Counted from the stretch's first letter, positions 29,655 through 40,077 are shown. The stretch: DNA of 64,000 bases from Gammaproteobacteria bacterium (GCA_030123805.1 JASJXV010000001.1:1-64000); one strand, 5' to 3'. A program made the numbers and translations. The notes: a model not told the origin generated them from the letters alone.

Positions 29655-30701
29655 TTATTCGATTACCAACTTGGCTGTATCATTGAAGGTATACCCCTCA
29701 AAACTTACGGGTCGATCATTGAATGTCACTGTGACCGCGGACACCCTGCCGACCAACAACCTGAAAGGCGCCACTCCAAACAGGTCAAGAACGTCCCTGT
29801 CATGATTCAGATCGCCATAAATGAGATTCCCCGATGCATCTGTAATTTCCAGCCAGCAGTCATCTGTGAAAACAAACTGAAGGTGATCGTCGCCTCCGGC
29901 TGTAACATTGATGCGTTGTAATTCCAGGTTGCGATTGACGATAATCTCAGGCTGACTGGCACCAGAGTCGTTCACTGTCTCTGTAATGCCTTCTGTAGAT
30001 TCAGAAGTGAGTTGCCCAGCACCATTCTCTGTTAGGGCATCGGTTACAGGAGAATCTCCTTCTGTAGAAGCATCTGGAACTTCCGTCTGATCCACTTCAC
30101 CCGACCTTGATTCAAGGTCATCAAACGGCAGAACTGTTGCCGCCAACTGCTCGTTGATGTTAGCAGTTCCTGGCGATGTTGAGATCGCCAACGTCTTCTC
30201 ATCGGCACTGGATGTTACTACTGGTTTTTCCGTTTCAGGACTCAACCACCAGATGGCAACCAATAGTGAAGCTATTCCAATCAGACTGTAAATACCTGTG
30301 GTTGCAACGGGACCGGTAAAATTAGAAGATCCGACCCGTTGCTCTGTTACGTCCTTGAGTCTGGTTGTATCATCAACCGCCTCTATCAGCTCTGCTACAT
30401 AGACGGCGACGATTTCATCACCGGACAAACCGAGCTCTCGAGCATAAGATCGCAAGTATCCTTTGAGAAATGCCGGTTTTCCAATCTTTTCAAACTCACC
30501 TTCATCAATATTTTTTATATACCTCACACTGAGATACAATCGCTCTGCTATGTCCTGCCGACTAATCCCCTGGCCAATTCTTGTTTCAGCAAGGAGAACC
30601 GATACCTTTGGCAAGCCTTTCTCGCCAGGTTCATTCACATCGTCAGGGGTAGAGGCTCCCTCCTGTAAAGCAACCACTGAATCATTGGTATTGGTGCTCA
30701 T
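29655..30701 (-). CDS. rodZ: RodZ-like helix-turn-helix membrane protein
   Basis: A 348-residue bitopic protein of the RodZ family, which links MreB filaments to the cell-wall elongation machinery. Seen: cytoplasmic HTH_25 domain (about 32-105, GISRQDIAERLYLSVRYIKNI), one transmembrane helix (136-153), a Thr/Glu/Ser-rich periplasmic linker and a C-terminal DUF4115-type domain (DDCWLEITDASGNLIYGDL). The ATG overlaps the stop of the pilF-like gene as ATGA. Confidence 0.93.
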   Translation of the reverse strand: MSTNTNDSVVALQEGASTPDDVNEPGEKGLPKVSVLLAETRIGQGISRQDIAERLYLSVRYIKNIDEGEFEKIGKPAFLKGYLRSYARELGLSGDEIVAVYVAELIEAVDDTTRLKDVTEQRVGSSNFTGPVATTGIYSLIGIASLLVAIWWLSPETEKPVVTSSADEKTLAISTSPGTANINEQLAATVLPFDDLESRSGEVDQTEVPDASTEGDSPVTDALTENGAGQLTSESTEGITETVNDSGASQPEIIVNRNLELQRINVTAGGDDHLQFVFTDDCWLEITDASGNLIYGDLNHDRDVLDLFGVAPFRLLVGRVSAVTVTFNDRPVSFEGYTFNDTAKLVIE

Positions 30702-31480
30702 GGCGTTGTCGCCAGGTACTGTTTAAATTCATCGGAAGCCGGAAAGATATTCTTAAGCAATAGTGAATAGCTAGCCTCATCATCCTGTTTGCCAAAAATT
30801 CTCGCAATGCGTATTCCCAACCACAAACTCCGTGCATGTTGCCTGGACACTTCAATATACCTTTTGTAATAACTGCTTGCGTTTACATAATCACGGCGAT
30901 TGAATTCAATCTCGCTCAGCTCCAGCAAAGCCCTTGGTTGTCCGGGGTTCAACCTTACCCCTCGAATCAATGCTTTCTCGGCTTTTTCCAGATCACCCGT
31001 CTTCAGATAGCAAACACCAAGGTTTTCGAATACCTGGCTACGCATTCGGTAAAGTACATCTTCTGAAGCTTTTTCCAGATGCTTGATCGCTGCGTCATAT
31101 CGCTGCTGGTCATATAGAAAAGCTCCGTAATTATTCCGGGCCTGCGCTAGTTTCGGATCAAATCTGATCGCTTTTTTGTAATGTTGTTCAGCCAGTACCA
31201 ACTCACCTTGCACCTGAAACAGCGATCCAAAGGCGTTGTATGCCGCTGCTGATTTTGGATCAATCTCCAACGCCCTGGTCAATTTCTCATTGGCGCGCGC
31301 ATATTCCCCATTTCGAATATAGCCAATTCCCAGTTGTATATTTGATTGCAAAGCTTTCTCAGGATCGTACCTGCCTGTCAATCCGGTTGTCGTAGTCACG
31401 CACCCTGTCAGCATTGCACCGTACAATATGATGCCGAGTGATGTGTAAAAAGAGCGATTAAATCCTGATCTTTTGTGCAT
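30698..31480 (-). CDS. pilF: Type IV pilus biogenesis TPR lipoprotein PilF/PilW
   Basis: A 260-residue lipoprotein pilotin that helps the PilQ secretin reach and assemble in the outer membrane. Seen: signal peptide ending in a MLTGC lipobox (Cys27) and about six TPR motifs (LTRALEIDPKSAAAYNAFG, YKKAIRFDPKLAQARNNYG). It overlaps rodZ by four bases, so the two are translationally coupled. No other pilus genes lie in the window. Confidence 0.92.
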   Translation of the reverse strand: MHKRSGFNRSFYTSLGIILYGAMLTGCVTTTTGLTGRYDPEKALQSNIQLGIGYIRNGEYARANEKLTRALEIDPKSAAAYNAFGSLFQVQGELVLAEQHYKKAIRFDPKLAQARNNYGAFLYDQQRYDAAIKHLEKASEDVLYRMRSQVFENLGVCYLKTGDLEKAEKALIRGVRLNPGQPRALLELSEIEFNRRDYVNASSYYKRYIEVSRQHARSLWLGIRIARIFGKQDDEASYSLLLKNIFPASDEFKQYLATTP

Positions 31481-31507
31481 AAGAGACCACCATCAAAGCT
31501 GTTCAGG

Positions 31508-32665
31508 TCAAGAGTATCCTGCTGAAACAATAGGCCGCTGCTCCAGCTCCTTTTTCGATAATTTCTGACGCAGAATATAGCGTTCACTACGCCTTGTCTT
31601 ATCCTTTACCTCGCCAACTAACTGGCCACAGGCTGCCTGAATGTCCTCGCCACGCGTTGTCCTCACAGTTACGGAGAACTCTTTCTCGATTAACCGTCGC
31701 TGAAACCCCTTGACGGATATATTACTCGGCCGCTTGTAACCTGAACCCGGGAAAGGATTGAAAGGTATCAGGTTAATTTTACACGGAAATCCTCTCAATA
31801 ACCTGGCCAATTCCATGGCGTGCTCCGGTTGATCATTGATACCCGCCAATAAAATGTACTCGACCGTAATATTACGTTTCTCTCCCAGCGTGCTCAGATA
31901 ATGCCGACAAGCGTCAAGCAAGTCATTGATGGGATACTTGCGATTAATGGGCACCAGTTGATTTCTCAGTTCATCATTGGGCGCATGTAACGATATGGCA
32001 AGCGATGCATCCGTCTTGCCAGCCATTTTATAGATGCCTGGCACCACACCCGAAGTGCTCAGAGTCACGCGACGCTTTGACAAGCCATATGCCATATCAT
32101 GCATCATCAGGTCCAGCGCATCCATGACACTGGCGAAATTAAACAATGGCTCACCCATGCCCATCATCACAACGTTTGTAATTACTCTTTCCCGCTCAGG
32201 ATAGATCTTCGCCAATTCCCTTCGCGCAATTCTGAGCTGACCAATAATCTCCCATGATTTCAGGTTGGCGTCAAACCCCTGCTTCCCGGTAGCACAAAAA
32301 CTACAATCCAGCATACACCCGACCTGCGTGGAAACACACAGTGTGCCGCGCGTATCTTCGGGGATAAAAACTGTTTCAACAGAGCTTCCAGAAAGGGTTT
32401 TGATCAACCATTTACGCGTACCGTCACCAGATACCTTTGCCATGATGACTTCTGGTTCATGAATCTCAGCCGTCTCCCCCAATCGGGACCTCAGTGACTT
32501 GCTAAGGTCAGTCATGGTTTCAAAGTCGCTGTGATCACGTTGATGGATCCACTTCAATATTTGATCCGCACGATATGGCTTTTCACCCAACCGGGCCATA
32601 ATCTCCTCCAGCTTCCACTTACTGAGACCTAGAAGGTTGATTTTTGACGTCCTGGGATCTGGCAT
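31508..32665 (-). CDS. rlmN: Dual-specificity 23S rRNA/tRNA methyltransferase RlmN
   Basis: A 385-residue radical-SAM enzyme that methylates C2 of A2503 in 23S rRNA and A37 in some tRNAs. Seen: N-terminal accessory domain, CMLDCSFCATGKQG for the radical-SAM cluster, GMGEPLFN, and the methyl-carrying Cys in the C-terminal TTRGEDIQAACGQL. ATG preceded by AGGA. The C-terminal tail (KLSKKELEQRPIVSAGYS) is slightly extended. Confidence 0.97.
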   Translation of the reverse strand: MPDPRTSKINLLGLSKWKLEEIMARLGEKPYRADQILKWIHQRDHSDFETMTDLSKSLRSRLGETAEIHEPEVIMAKVSGDGTRKWLIKTLSGSSVETVFIPEDTRGTLCVSTQVGCMLDCSFCATGKQGFDANLKSWEIIGQLRIARRELAKIYPERERVITNVVMMGMGEPLFNFASVMDALDLMMHDMAYGLSKRRVTLSTSGVVPGIYKMAGKTDASLAISLHAPNDELRNQLVPINRKYPINDLLDACRHYLSTLGEKRNITVEYILLAGINDQPEHAMELARLLRGFPCKINLIPFNPFPGSGYKRPSNISVKGFQRRLIEKEFSVTVRTTRGEDIQAACGQLVGEVKDKTRRSERYILRQKLSKKELEQRPIVSAGYS

Positions 32666-32788
32666 TTAGTTAGTTCCTGTCCAGCACTTACTCAATTTGA
32701 TCATTATTCACTACACCTTGAAAATGCCAGGTCCATAAGTCAGCAGCATGAACTAACCTCTGCGAACCAGAATCCAGGCAACCACTGG

Positions 32789-33217
32789 TTAGCCTCTGGG
32801 GCAAATCTGTTCTTCGTTAAAGAAATAGCCTATTTCCCGTATTGCCGATTCGGCTGAATCTGAACCGTGTACCGCATTTGCATCGATCGACTTTGCAAAA
32901 TCAGCTCTGATGGTCCCTTGCTCGGCTTCCTGCGGATTTGTTGCACCCATCAACTCACGATTTAACATAATCGCACTTTCACCTTCCAGTACTAGCAGCA
33001 CCACAGGACCCGAAGTCATAAAATCGACCAGATCTTTGAAGAAAGGTTTGCCTCTGTGTTCAGCATAAAAACCTTCCGCGCCATCACTGCTCAGATGCTC
33101 TAGCCGTGATGCCAGGATTATGAGACCAGCCGATTCGAAACGACTTACAATCTCACCAATTACATTTCTCGCTACTGCATCCGGCTTGATGATGGACAGG
33201 GTTCTTTCTACAGCCAT
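32789..33217 (-). CDS. ndk: Nucleoside diphosphate kinase
   Basis: A 142-residue enzyme that transfers the terminal phosphate from ATP to nucleoside diphosphates through a phosphohistidine. Seen: [15 protein letters not shown], and [12 protein letters not shown] with the catalytic His. The ATG at 33217 has GGAG at good spacing. A strong terminator separates it from iscX upstream, so it probably has its own promoter in the 45-base gap. Confidence 0.98.
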   Translation of the reverse strand: MAVERTLSIIKPDAVARNVIGEIVSRFESAGLIILASRLEHLSSDGAEGFYAEHRGKPFFKDLVDFMTSGPVVLLVLEGESAIMLNRELMGATNPQEAEQGTIRADFAKSIDANAVHGSDSAESAIREIGYFFNEEQICPRG

Positions 33218-33262
33218 TTAAATACTCCACGTATAACAAATACTCCCGGAAATCCAGGGGGT

Positions 33263-33294
33263 TAAAAAAGAAAACCCGCTATTATACGCGGGTT
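33263..33294 (-). terminator. Rho-independent terminator of the isc operon
   Basis: On the minus strand AACCCGC (33294-33288), a loop, GCGGGTT (33279-33273), then TTCTTTTTT. A GC-rich seven-pair stem with a T tract, 25 bases past the iscX stop. Confidence 0.85.
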
Positions 33295-33318
33295 ACTCGT
33301 CGAATTATATCGAAAGGG

Positions 33319-33519
33319 CTAAGCCAATTCTTCAATCCATGCCATCTGAATCGCCTCGAGTATTTTTTCTCCGCAGTGGGACGGCGTATCATCGAAATCG
33401 TCCAGTGCCAACACCCAGTCACGCAAATCCGTAAAGCGAATTTTGAGTGGATCAACATCTGCATGCGCCTCACTCAATTCGACAGCGATTTCGTTTACAT
33501 CCGTCCATTTCAGATGCAT
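33319..33519 (-). CDS. iscX: Fe-S cluster assembly protein IscX
   Basis: A 66-residue acidic protein that binds IscS and is thought to tune cluster assembly. Seen: MHLKWTDVNEIAVEL, IRFTDLRDWVLALDDFDDTP and EKILEAIQMAWIEE, the family's whole length. The frame extends 18 codons upstream, but the ATG at 33519 has GGAGG eight bases before it and gives the standard protein. Last gene of the isc operon. Confidence 0.96.
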   Translation of the reverse strand: MHLKWTDVNEIAVELSEAHADVDPLKIRFTDLRDWVLALDDFDDTPSHCGEKILEAIQMAWIEELA

Positions 33520-33599
33520 AACATAACCTCCGGGTGCGTATTTCGCTGCATACTTGAATGATCCCCCGAACAATTTTCATGTCGAGAGATACCATGCTC

Positions 33600-33938
33600 C
33601 TAATGGGCTTCCGAAACCTGGTTAATTGTGTATCTGGGAATCTCAATGACCAGATCTTCCTCACCAATCTCCACCTGACAACTGAGACGCGAATCCGGTT
33701 CCAGTCCCCAGGCCTTATCCAGCAAATCATCCTCCAATTCATCGGATTCCTCCAGAGAGGTAAATCCTTCACGAACAACAACATGGCAGGTGGTACAGGC
33801 ACACGACATTTCACACGCATGCTCCAGTTCGATGCCATTTTCCAGCGCCAGCTCAATCAGATTATCTCCCGGCTTTGCTTCGATGACGACGCCTTCCGGA
33901 CAAATCTCTTCATGTGGTAGAAAAATAATCCGGGTCAC
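33600..33938 (-). CDS. fdx: ISC-system [2Fe-2S] ferredoxin
   Basis: A 112-residue adrenodoxin-type ferredoxin that supplies electrons for cluster assembly. Seen: CEMSCACTTCHVVV with three of the ligands and SRLSCQVEI with the fourth. The start is GTG at 33938, overlapping the hscA stop as TAGTG. Confidence 0.97.
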   Translation of the reverse strand: MTRIIFLPHEEICPEGVVIEAKPGDNLIELALENGIELEHACEMSCACTTCHVVVREGFTSLEESDELEDDLLDKAWGLEPDSRLSCQVEIGEEDLVIEIPRYTINQVSEAH

Positions 33939-35821
33939 TAATCGATTCCTTGCTCCAGTGCATCAATCTGCTGTCCAGCCAATGCATTCTTAATACTGAT
34001 ATCCATGCGCCTGCCCGCAAACGTTTCGCTGAGTTTTCCCAGCAGTTCCGTTTCCTTGACGATTATTCTTGTATCAGATCCCGCACTGATCTCCTTTAAT
34101 CTTTCTACACCGGAATTCAGTTCCGCTATTTCCCGGTCATTCAGCAGTTCATCGGCATTTTTAGCCATGGCAGAGACGATCGCATCCAACATTCGGCTCG
34201 CATCGACACGCGCCTCATTCAGCGCTCTGATTTCCTTGTCATCAGTCGCGCGATCGAATGACTCCTTGATCATCGCAATAATCTCATGCTCCTCAAGCCC
34301 ATAGGATGGTTTTACTTCTACCGTCGTTGCCACACCACTGCCTGTTTCCAGTGCAGTAACAGACAAGAGCCCGTCAGCATCAACCTGGAAGGTTACCCGG
34401 ATGTGTGCCGCACCTGCCACCTTCGAAGGTATTCCACGCAACTCAAACCTCGCCAGGGAACGGCAATCAGAAACCAATTCACGCTCTCCCTGCAGAACAT
34501 GTATTAGCATGGCGGTTTGACCATCTTTAAATGTAGTGAATTCCTGTGCTTTGGCTATCGGTATGGGCGAATTTCGATGGATTATCTTTTCAACCAATCC
34601 GCCCATTGTTTCTATACCGAGAGACAGGGGTAACACATCCAACAATAGCATCTCATCATCGGCTTTATTACCCACAAGAACATTCGCCTGAATGGCTGCA
34701 CCAATTGCTACTACTCGGTCGGGGTCAATTTCGATTAATGGCTCTTGTTTGAAAAAGTCTGCTACTTTTTCGCGAACTCGCGGCACGCGGGTGGAACCGC
34801 CAACCATTACAACTGTATCAATATCCTCACCGGACAAACCTGCATCCCGAAGGGATCGACGGCAGGCACGAACTGTCTTTTCGAGCAGAGGATCAATCAG
34901 AGTATGGAACTGATCTCTGGTCAGCACTCCCTGCCATTTCAGCGGATCAATATCCAGCACCACATCAACACTGTCATGCTCTGTCAGTTGTTCCTTCAGC
35001 TGTCGGCTGGTCATCAGCAAACCACGTATCTGGTTCTGGCTGAGCTTGCCGCAGCTATTGCTCTGTTGAATTAACCACTCCGCGATCTCGTGATCGAAAT
35101 CATCTCCTCCCAATGCAGAATCACCGCCAGTAGCCAGGACTTCAAATACACCTTTAGTGAGCCTGAGTATCGATATATCGAATGTCCCCCCGCCCAGATC
35201 AAAGATTGCCAGGTTCCCTTCGGCACCGCTATCCAGCCCATAGGCAACTGCAGCGGCGGTAGGCTCACTCAATAAACGCAAGACATGCACACCCGCAAGC
35301 TGCGCCGCATCCTTGGTTGCCTGCCGTTGCGCATCGTCAAAATAAGCCGGAACCGTGATGACCACGCCATCCAATGCTCCTGCCTGGTGCTCCTCAGCTC
35401 TGGCAACCAATGCTTTTAGTATTTCAGCCGAGACCTCGACAGGGTTTTTATCCCCGACCCGGGTCCGAATCAGTGGCATACCACTCTTACCCTGAACGAA
35501 CTCATAAGGTAAATGGTCGCCAATTCTCCTGACATCCTCGAGTCCTCTGCCCATTAAACGTTTAACTGAGACAATTGTATTGAGGGGATCATCGACAGCA
35601 TTCTCGAGAGCTGAATGACCTACTCTGATTTGATCGTCGGGCAGGTACTGCACAACAGATGGCATTAAATGTCTATCCGACGCATCGGCTATGGTATCTG
35701 TCATGATGCCTATTACTGTGGCAACCGATGAATTGGTGGTACCCAGATCAATACCCACGGACTTCTTTCGAAGATGTGGATCCATCGCCTGACCCGGTTC
35801 TGTAATTTGCAGCAATGCCAT
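33938..35821 (-). CDS. hscA: Fe-S assembly Hsp70 chaperone HscA
   Basis: A 627-residue specialised Hsp70 that, with HscB, releases clusters from IscU to target proteins using ATP. Seen: [36 protein letters not shown], and a substrate-binding domain. Length matches HscA rather than DnaK. It starts two bases after the hscB stop and overlaps fdx by one base. Confidence 0.97.
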   Translation of the reverse strand: MALLQITEPGQAMDPHLRKKSVGIDLGTTNSSVATVIGIMTDTIADASDRHLMPSVVQYLPDDQIRVGHSALENAVDDPLNTIVSVKRLMGRGLEDVRRIGDHLPYEFVQGKSGMPLIRTRVGDKNPVEVSAEILKALVARAEEHQAGALDGVVITVPAYFDDAQRQATKDAAQLAGVHVLRLLSEPTAAAVAYGLDSGAEGNLAIFDLGGGTFDISILRLTKGVFEVLATGGDSALGGDDFDHEIAEWLIQQSNSCGKLSQNQIRGLLMTSRQLKEQLTEHDSVDVVLDIDPLKWQGVLTRDQFHTLIDPLLEKTVRACRRSLRDAGLSGEDIDTVVMVGGSTRVPRVREKVADFFKQEPLIEIDPDRVVAIGAAIQANVLVGNKADDEMLLLDVLPLSLGIETMGGLVEKIIHRNSPIPIAKAQEFTTFKDGQTAMLIHVLQGERELVSDCRSLARFELRGIPSKVAGAAHIRVTFQVDADGLLSVTALETGSGVATTVEVKPSYGLEEHEIIAMIKESFDRATDDKEIRALNEARVDASRMLDAIVSAMAKNADELLNDREIAELNSGVERLKEISAGSDTRIIVKETELLGKLSETFAGRRMDISIKNALAGQQIDALEQGID

Positions 35822-35823
35822 GG

Positions 35824-36363
35824 TTAGTAATCCAGAAGTTCTTCTTCCTGTACGTCAATTTCATTTATGAGCTTCGTCATATATTGCATCTTGTATACGA
35901 CTGTCGTCGCTGGTTTGAGTGATGAGGCTGACTCATCTGCCAGGAGCGCAGTGAAGTCTGCCATCAATGTAAAGAGAATTGAATTTACCTGGTTTCGCAT
36001 GTTTTCCAGCTCTTCCAAAGGGTTCTGCGCTTGACTCACATCATCAAGCGCTTCTCTAAGTTCTATCTGTTGCATCAAAAACGCAGGTTCTACTGCCGAT
36101 TTTTCCGTATCTGAAATCTCGACACCCTTAAGTTCTAACAGGTAGATGCATCTTTTCAGATCTGAACCGAGGACATCGTAAGCTTCATTTATCAGCGTCG
36201 TGTATTGTAACGACAGCCGCTGTTCATGGTCAGTCCCAGCGGCAAATCGATCCGGATGAACAGTGTATTGAAGTTCCCGATATCTACCCGACAGATCATC
36301 CTGATCAACCTGAGAACTGACTGGCAGATTAAATAGCTCGAAGTAATTTTGTTTTAAATTCAC
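35824..36363 (-). CDS. hscB: Fe-S assembly co-chaperone HscB
   Basis: A 179-residue J-domain protein that brings IscU to HscA and stimulates its ATPase. Seen: NYFELFNLP start, the HPD triad in [10 protein letters not shown], and a C-terminal three-helix bundle for IscU binding. The start is GTG at 36363. Confidence 0.96.
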   Translation of the reverse strand: MNLKQNYFELFNLPVSSQVDQDDLSGRYRELQYTVHPDRFAAGTDHEQRLSLQYTTLINEAYDVLGSDLKRCIYLLELKGVEISDTEKSAVEPAFLMQQIELREALDDVSQAQNPLEELENMRNQVNSILFTLMADFTALLADESASSLKPATTVVYKMQYMTKLINEIDVQEEELLDY

Positions 36364-36408
36364 AGAATTGAATATGAATCAAGGATGGTGTGCAGTTCGT
36401 GGAAATTG

Positions 36409-36732
36409 CTACACCTGAAAGCTCTCGCCACACCCACACTCGCTTTGAACATTCGGGTTGTTAAACTCAAAACCCTCATTTAAGCCTTTTTTTACGTAAT
36501 CCATTTCGGTTCCATCAATATAAACCAGAGTCTTCGGATCGACGTAAACATCTATGTCATGGCACGTAAAAACTTTGTCTTCCGGTTCTGCGACATCAAC
36601 AGGCTCCATAACATACATCAATCCAGAGCATCCGGTCGTTCGAACTGCCAATTTGATTCCGATGCCCTTGCCTCTTTCTGCAAGATACTGACTGACATGA
36701 AACGCCGCATTTTCAGTCATTGATATCGCCAT
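36409..36732 (-). CDS. iscA: Fe-S assembly protein IscA
   Basis: A 107-residue A-type carrier that binds iron or clusters and passes them to targets. Seen: the three conserved cysteines in TTGCSGLMYV and ECGCGESFQV. The ATG at 36732 has AAGGAG upstream. Located between iscU and hscB as in the canonical operon. Confidence 0.97.
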   Translation of the reverse strand: MAISMTENAAFHVSQYLAERGKGIGIKLAVRTTGCSGLMYVMEPVDVAEPEDKVFTCHDIDVYVDPKTLVYIDGTEMDYVKKGLNEGFEFNNPNVQSECGCGESFQV

Positions 36733-36765
36733 ATTGTGTTACTCCTTGGTGCAAATCACCTGCTC

Positions 36766-37152
36766 TCAGGATTTGCCACGTTTCTCTCGAATATCCTGAA
36801 CAGCTGCCTTAATGGCATCTTCTGCCAGTACAGAGCAATGAATTTTTACCGGCGGCAGTGCCAGTTCTTCTGCTATCTCGGTATTCTTAATCGCTTCTGC
36901 GTCATCAATTGTTCGCCCCTTAACCCATTCGGTCAATAGCGAACTTGATGCTATGGCTGAACCGCAACCATAGGTTTTGAATTTCGCATCCTCGATAATG
37001 CCGTCTGCACTTACTTTTATCTGCAAGCGCATCACATCACCGCAGGCAGGTGCTCCCACCATGCCGGTGCCTACATTATCAGCAAATGCATCCATCTTCC
37101 CAACATTACGCGGATTTTCGTAATGATCCAGTACTTTTTCACCATATGCCAT
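36766..37152 (-). CDS. iscU: Fe-S scaffold protein IscU
   Basis: A 128-residue scaffold on which [2Fe-2S] clusters are built from IscS-derived sulfur. Seen: GAPACGDVM, the YGCGSAIASSS segment, HCSVLAEDA, and LPPVKIHC, the last including the LPPVK motif recognised by HscA. ATG preceded by GGAG. Confidence 0.98.
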   Translation of the reverse strand: MAYGEKVLDHYENPRNVGKMDAFADNVGTGMVGAPACGDVMRLQIKVSADGIIEDAKFKTYGCGSAIASSSLLTEWVKGRTIDDAEAIKNTEIAEELALPPVKIHCSVLAEDAIKAAVQDIREKRGKS

Positions 37153-37173
37153 AAGCTATTCTCCAGCAGTTAG

Positions 37174-38391
37174 TTAGTGGACCGCCCACTCTATTTTGTC
37201 CAAATCTACGCCATCCTTATACATGTCCCACAGAGGCGACAACTCCCTTAATTTTTCAACAGCTGATCTGATTTTCTGAATTGCGTAATCCACGTCTTCC
37301 TCAGTGGTAAATCGACCAATAGAGATGCGTAATGAACTATGCGCCATTTCATCATTCAACCCCAAAGCTCGCAAAACGTAAGATGGTTCAAGGCTGGCGG
37401 ACGTGCAGGCGGATCCTGAAGAAACCGCAAGATCGGTGAGTGACATAATTAGCGACTCACCTTCGACAAAATTAAAGCTGACATTGAGATTACCCGGTAC
37501 TCGACGTTGTATGTCACCATTGATATACACTTCTTCCATGTCTTGAAAACCGTTCCACATCCGCTCTTTAAGAGCGAGGATTCTGGCGCCTTCGGTGTGC
37601 ATTTCCTGTTTGGCAATTCTAAAAGCCTCGCCCATACCTACCAGCTGGTGAGTAGCCAGCGTACCTGACCGCATACCCCTCTCATGGCCACCGCCGTGAA
37701 TCTGTGCTTCGAGGCGTACTCTCGGTTTTCTGCGTACAAACAACACGCCTACCCCTTTCGGGCCATATACCTTGTGTGCAGAGAACGACATCAGGTCGAC
37801 TTTCAGCTGCTGCAGATCGATATCAATCTTGCCTGCGCTCTGCGCTGCATCGACATGAAATATAACTTTTCGTTGCCGTGTTATTTCTCCAATCGCTGCA
37901 ATATCGTTGACGACGCCTATCTCATTGTTTACATGCATAATGGATACTATCAGGGTATCTTCCCGAATCGCCTCAGCGACACTTTCAGGTGAGATCAATC
38001 CATTGGATGCGGGATCAAGATAGGTAACTGCAAAGCCTTCTCGTTCCAATTGACGACATGAATCCAACACAGCTTTGTGTTCGATTCTTGATGTAACAAT
38101 ATGCTTGCCCTTGTTCTGGTAAAAGTGTGCTACACCTTTTAGGGCAAGGTTGTCCGATTCAGTGGCGCCCGACGTCCAGACGATCTCTCGCGAATCACAG
38201 TTGACAAGATCAGCTACCTGTCTGCGAGCTATTTCTACAGCTTCTTCTGCTTCCCAGCCAAACTGGTGCGAACGCGATGCAGGATTCCCGAATACTCCCT
38301 CAGCCAAAAGGCATTCACTCATTTTTTGAGCGACCCTGGGATCCACCGGTGTAGTTGCCGCGTAATCGAAATAGATGGGTAATTTCACCAT
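37174..38391 (-). CDS. iscS: Cysteine desulfurase IscS
   Basis: A 405-residue PLP enzyme that takes sulfur from cysteine for Fe-S clusters and tRNA thiolation. Seen: [24 protein letters not shown], the PLP Lys in [12 protein letters not shown], and the catalytic Cys in [13 protein letters not shown]. The frame opens at a TTG at 38412, but the ATG at 38391 gives the usual N-terminus and length (E. coli 404). Confidence 0.98.
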   Translation of the reverse strand: MVKLPIYFDYAATTPVDPRVAQKMSECLLAEGVFGNPASRSHQFGWEAEEAVEIARRQVADLVNCDSREIVWTSGATESDNLALKGVAHFYQNKGKHIVTSRIEHKAVLDSCRQLEREGFAVTYLDPASNGLISPESVAEAIREDTLIVSIMHVNNEIGVVNDIAAIGEITRQRKVIFHVDAAQSAGKIDIDLQQLKVDLMSFSAHKVYGPKGVGVLFVRRKPRVRLEAQIHGGGHERGMRSGTLATHQLVGMGEAFRIAKQEMHTEGARILALKERMWNGFQDMEEVYINGDIQRRVPGNLNVSFNFVEGESLIMSLTDLAVSSGSACTSASLEPSYVLRALGLNDEMAHSSLRISIGRFTTEEDVDYAIQKIRSAVEKLRELSPLWDMYKDGVDLDKIEWAVH

Positions 38392-38416
38392 GTTCTTAAC
38401 CAATGCTTCCAATATT

Positions 38417-38908
38417 CTATCCTTCCCTTGAAGTTAGCCTGTCGAGAACCTCGAATTGTGCTGCTTCTGCCTGAGCGGCATCCTGCCGGGCTGCCAATTG
38501 ACGCACCTCGCCGCGAGCGATGATACTCGCCAGATCGATCCCTGATAAAAATTGATGGATCTGGATACTTAGATCAGACCACAACTCATGTGTCAGACAG
38601 GTTTTACCCTGATGACAATCTGCCTTGCCCGCACAACGCGTCGCATCCAGTGTTTCGTCAACCGAATCGACTATTTCCGCGACACAAATATCTGTACTGT
38701 TGCGACTTAACTTGTAACCACCACCGGGTCCACGAACTGAGCAAACCAGGTTGTGGCGCCTCATTTTTGAGAAAAGCTGTTCCAGATAGGATAAGCTGAT
38801 GCCCTGCCGTTCCGATATATCAGCCAAACTAATCGGACCCGAACCCTCATGCACGGCCAGGTCCAACATCGCCGTCACTGCGTATCTGCCTTTTGCTGTC
38901 AATCTCAT
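38417..38908 (-). CDS. iscR: Fe-S cluster regulator IscR
   Basis: A 163-residue Rrf2-family [2Fe-2S] transcription factor that represses the isc operon when clusters are plentiful. Seen: winged-helix start [18 protein letters not shown], and the cluster cysteines in [14 protein letters not shown] with the nearby His. The ATG at 38908 has AGAGG upstream; a longer frame to 38962 would begin inside the promoter and operator. The C-terminal extension is Ala/Gln rich. A matching operator lies just upstream. Confidence 0.97.
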   Translation of the reverse strand: MRLTAKGRYAVTAMLDLAVHEGSGPISLADISERQGISLSYLEQLFSKMRRHNLVCSVRGPGGGYKLSRNSTDICVAEIVDSVDETLDATRCAGKADCHQGKTCLTHELWSDLSIQIHQFLSGIDLASIIARGEVRQLAARQDAAQAEAAQFEVLDRLTSREG

Positions 38909-38953
38909 TATTTTCTGCCTCTGGCGTCCTCTGTCTGCCAAATAAGGCAGCAG

Positions 38954-38986
38954 AGTATGCAATACCCGACTATTTTAGTCAATTAT
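38954..38986 (-). promoter_or_regulatory. isc operon promoter with type 1 IscR operator
   Basis: On the minus strand TTGACT (38982-38977), a 17-base spacer and CATACT (38959-38954) form a sigma-70 promoter. Bases 38962-38986 match the 25-bp type 1 IscR consensus at all but one position, including the GACT and AGTC half-sites around an AT centre, and cover the -35 and spacer. Holo-IscR would block polymerase. The consensus is known from E. coli; binding here is inferred. Confidence 0.85.
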
Positions 38987-39046
38987 TATTAATATTGCAC
39001 CTATTATCCGCTTTTAAAGTAAAAACAATTGCCGGAGAAGCTCTGC

Positions 39047-39847
39047 TTACTCGCCGGTCTTGTTCTCGATAGATGTCAAAATACCCCTGAGGATATTCAT
39101 TTCCATTTTATCCGGGCGTATCCTTTGAAACAGCCTCCTCAAGCGAGTCATTAGCTGCCGTGGATTATCAGGATCGTGAAAATCGATCTTAATCAGGGCC
39201 CGTTCAAGATGTTCGAAGAACAGCTCCAAATCCTCGCTAGTGGAAAATTCCTGATCCCAATGTCGTTGCTCTACTCCCAGGGAGAGGATTGATTCCTGGC
39301 TATTATCCGGTGGACCTGCTGCCGAGTCCTCACCTGTTTGTGCTTCTTGCCCGTCGTCGAGAAACGCGCGCCGTATTTCATAGCTGATGACCTGAACTGC
39401 CATGGCGAGATTCAACGATGGATATGCGTGACTGGTGGGTATATGCACATGGAACTGGCATTTCTGCAGTTCTTCGTTCTTTAAGCCTCTGGCTTCCCGC
39501 CCAAAAACGATCGCTACTTCATGATTTGAGGATTCCCCGATCACTTGCCTGCCGCACTCCTCCGGGTTTATCAGGGGCCAGGGTATGCTTCTGTCTCGAG
39601 CACTGGTGCCGATGACCAATCCACAATCGGCAATTGCCTCATCCAGGGTTTCAACAACAACTGCTTGTTCGATCACGTCAGACGCACTGGCAGCCCGCCA
39701 TCGAGCCTTGTCACTGGGAAAGTCTCTCGGTTTTACCAGGTATAGTCTGGTCAGGCCCATGTTCTTCATGGCGCGGGCAGCCGCACCTATATTTCCGGGA
39801 TGGGTGGTGTTTACCAACACAACTCTTACCCTGTCCAGATCGGCCAC
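39047..39847 (-). CDS. trmJ: tRNA (cytidine/uridine-2'-O-)-methyltransferase TrmJ
   Basis: A 266-residue SPOUT methyltransferase that 2'-O-methylates position 32 of several tRNAs. Seen: RVVLVNTTHPGNIGAAARAM, AIVFGREARGLKNEEL and the knot segment HIPTSHAYPSLNLAMAVQ. No early ATG; the GTG at 39847 has AGAGG nine bases upstream and beats a TTG at 39868. It lies upstream of iscR, as in other gammaproteobacteria, and is divergent from suhB. Confidence 0.95.
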   Translation of the reverse strand: MADLDRVRVVLVNTTHPGNIGAAARAMKNMGLTRLYLVKPRDFPSDKARWRAASASDVIEQAVVVETLDEAIADCGLVIGTSARDRSIPWPLINPEECGRQVIGESSNHEVAIVFGREARGLKNEELQKCQFHVHIPTSHAYPSLNLAMAVQVISYEIRRAFLDDGQEAQTGEDSAAGPPDNSQESILSLGVEQRHWDQEFSTSEDLELFFEHLERALIKIDFHDPDNPRQLMTRLRRLFQRIRPDKMEMNILRGILTSIENKTGE

Positions 39848-40048
39848 TGGCAATTTCCTCTGTACCAAAAGCTGGCTATTTTACACCAGGGTGGCAGTAA
39901 GGCGGGTCAATGTCGAGCAGGTCTTTTTGCAACCGAAGGAGACATGGATGTCGACGCAGAGCTTACATGGGGGTCCGACCTCTCGGGGTACTTGTAGCGT
40001 GTCTCAATAAGACCTATGCCAGATAGGCCAATTCCCCACGGATTTTAT

Positions 40049-40077
40049 CCGACAGATACCACCAACTCTGGTATCAT
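40049..40077 (+). promoter_or_regulatory. Candidate suhB promoter with a dyad spacer
   Basis: CCGACA (40049-40054), a 17-base spacer and TATCAT (40072-40077). The spacer and part of the -10 lie in the perfect dyad GATACCA/TGGTATC (40055-40075), which could be an operator. About 70 bases before suhB. Confidence 0.4.

Noticed and set aside
32777-32794. Terminator at the end of ndk
   Set aside because: A GGC-AACCA hairpin overlaps the stop codon but no T tract follows, so it was not listed.
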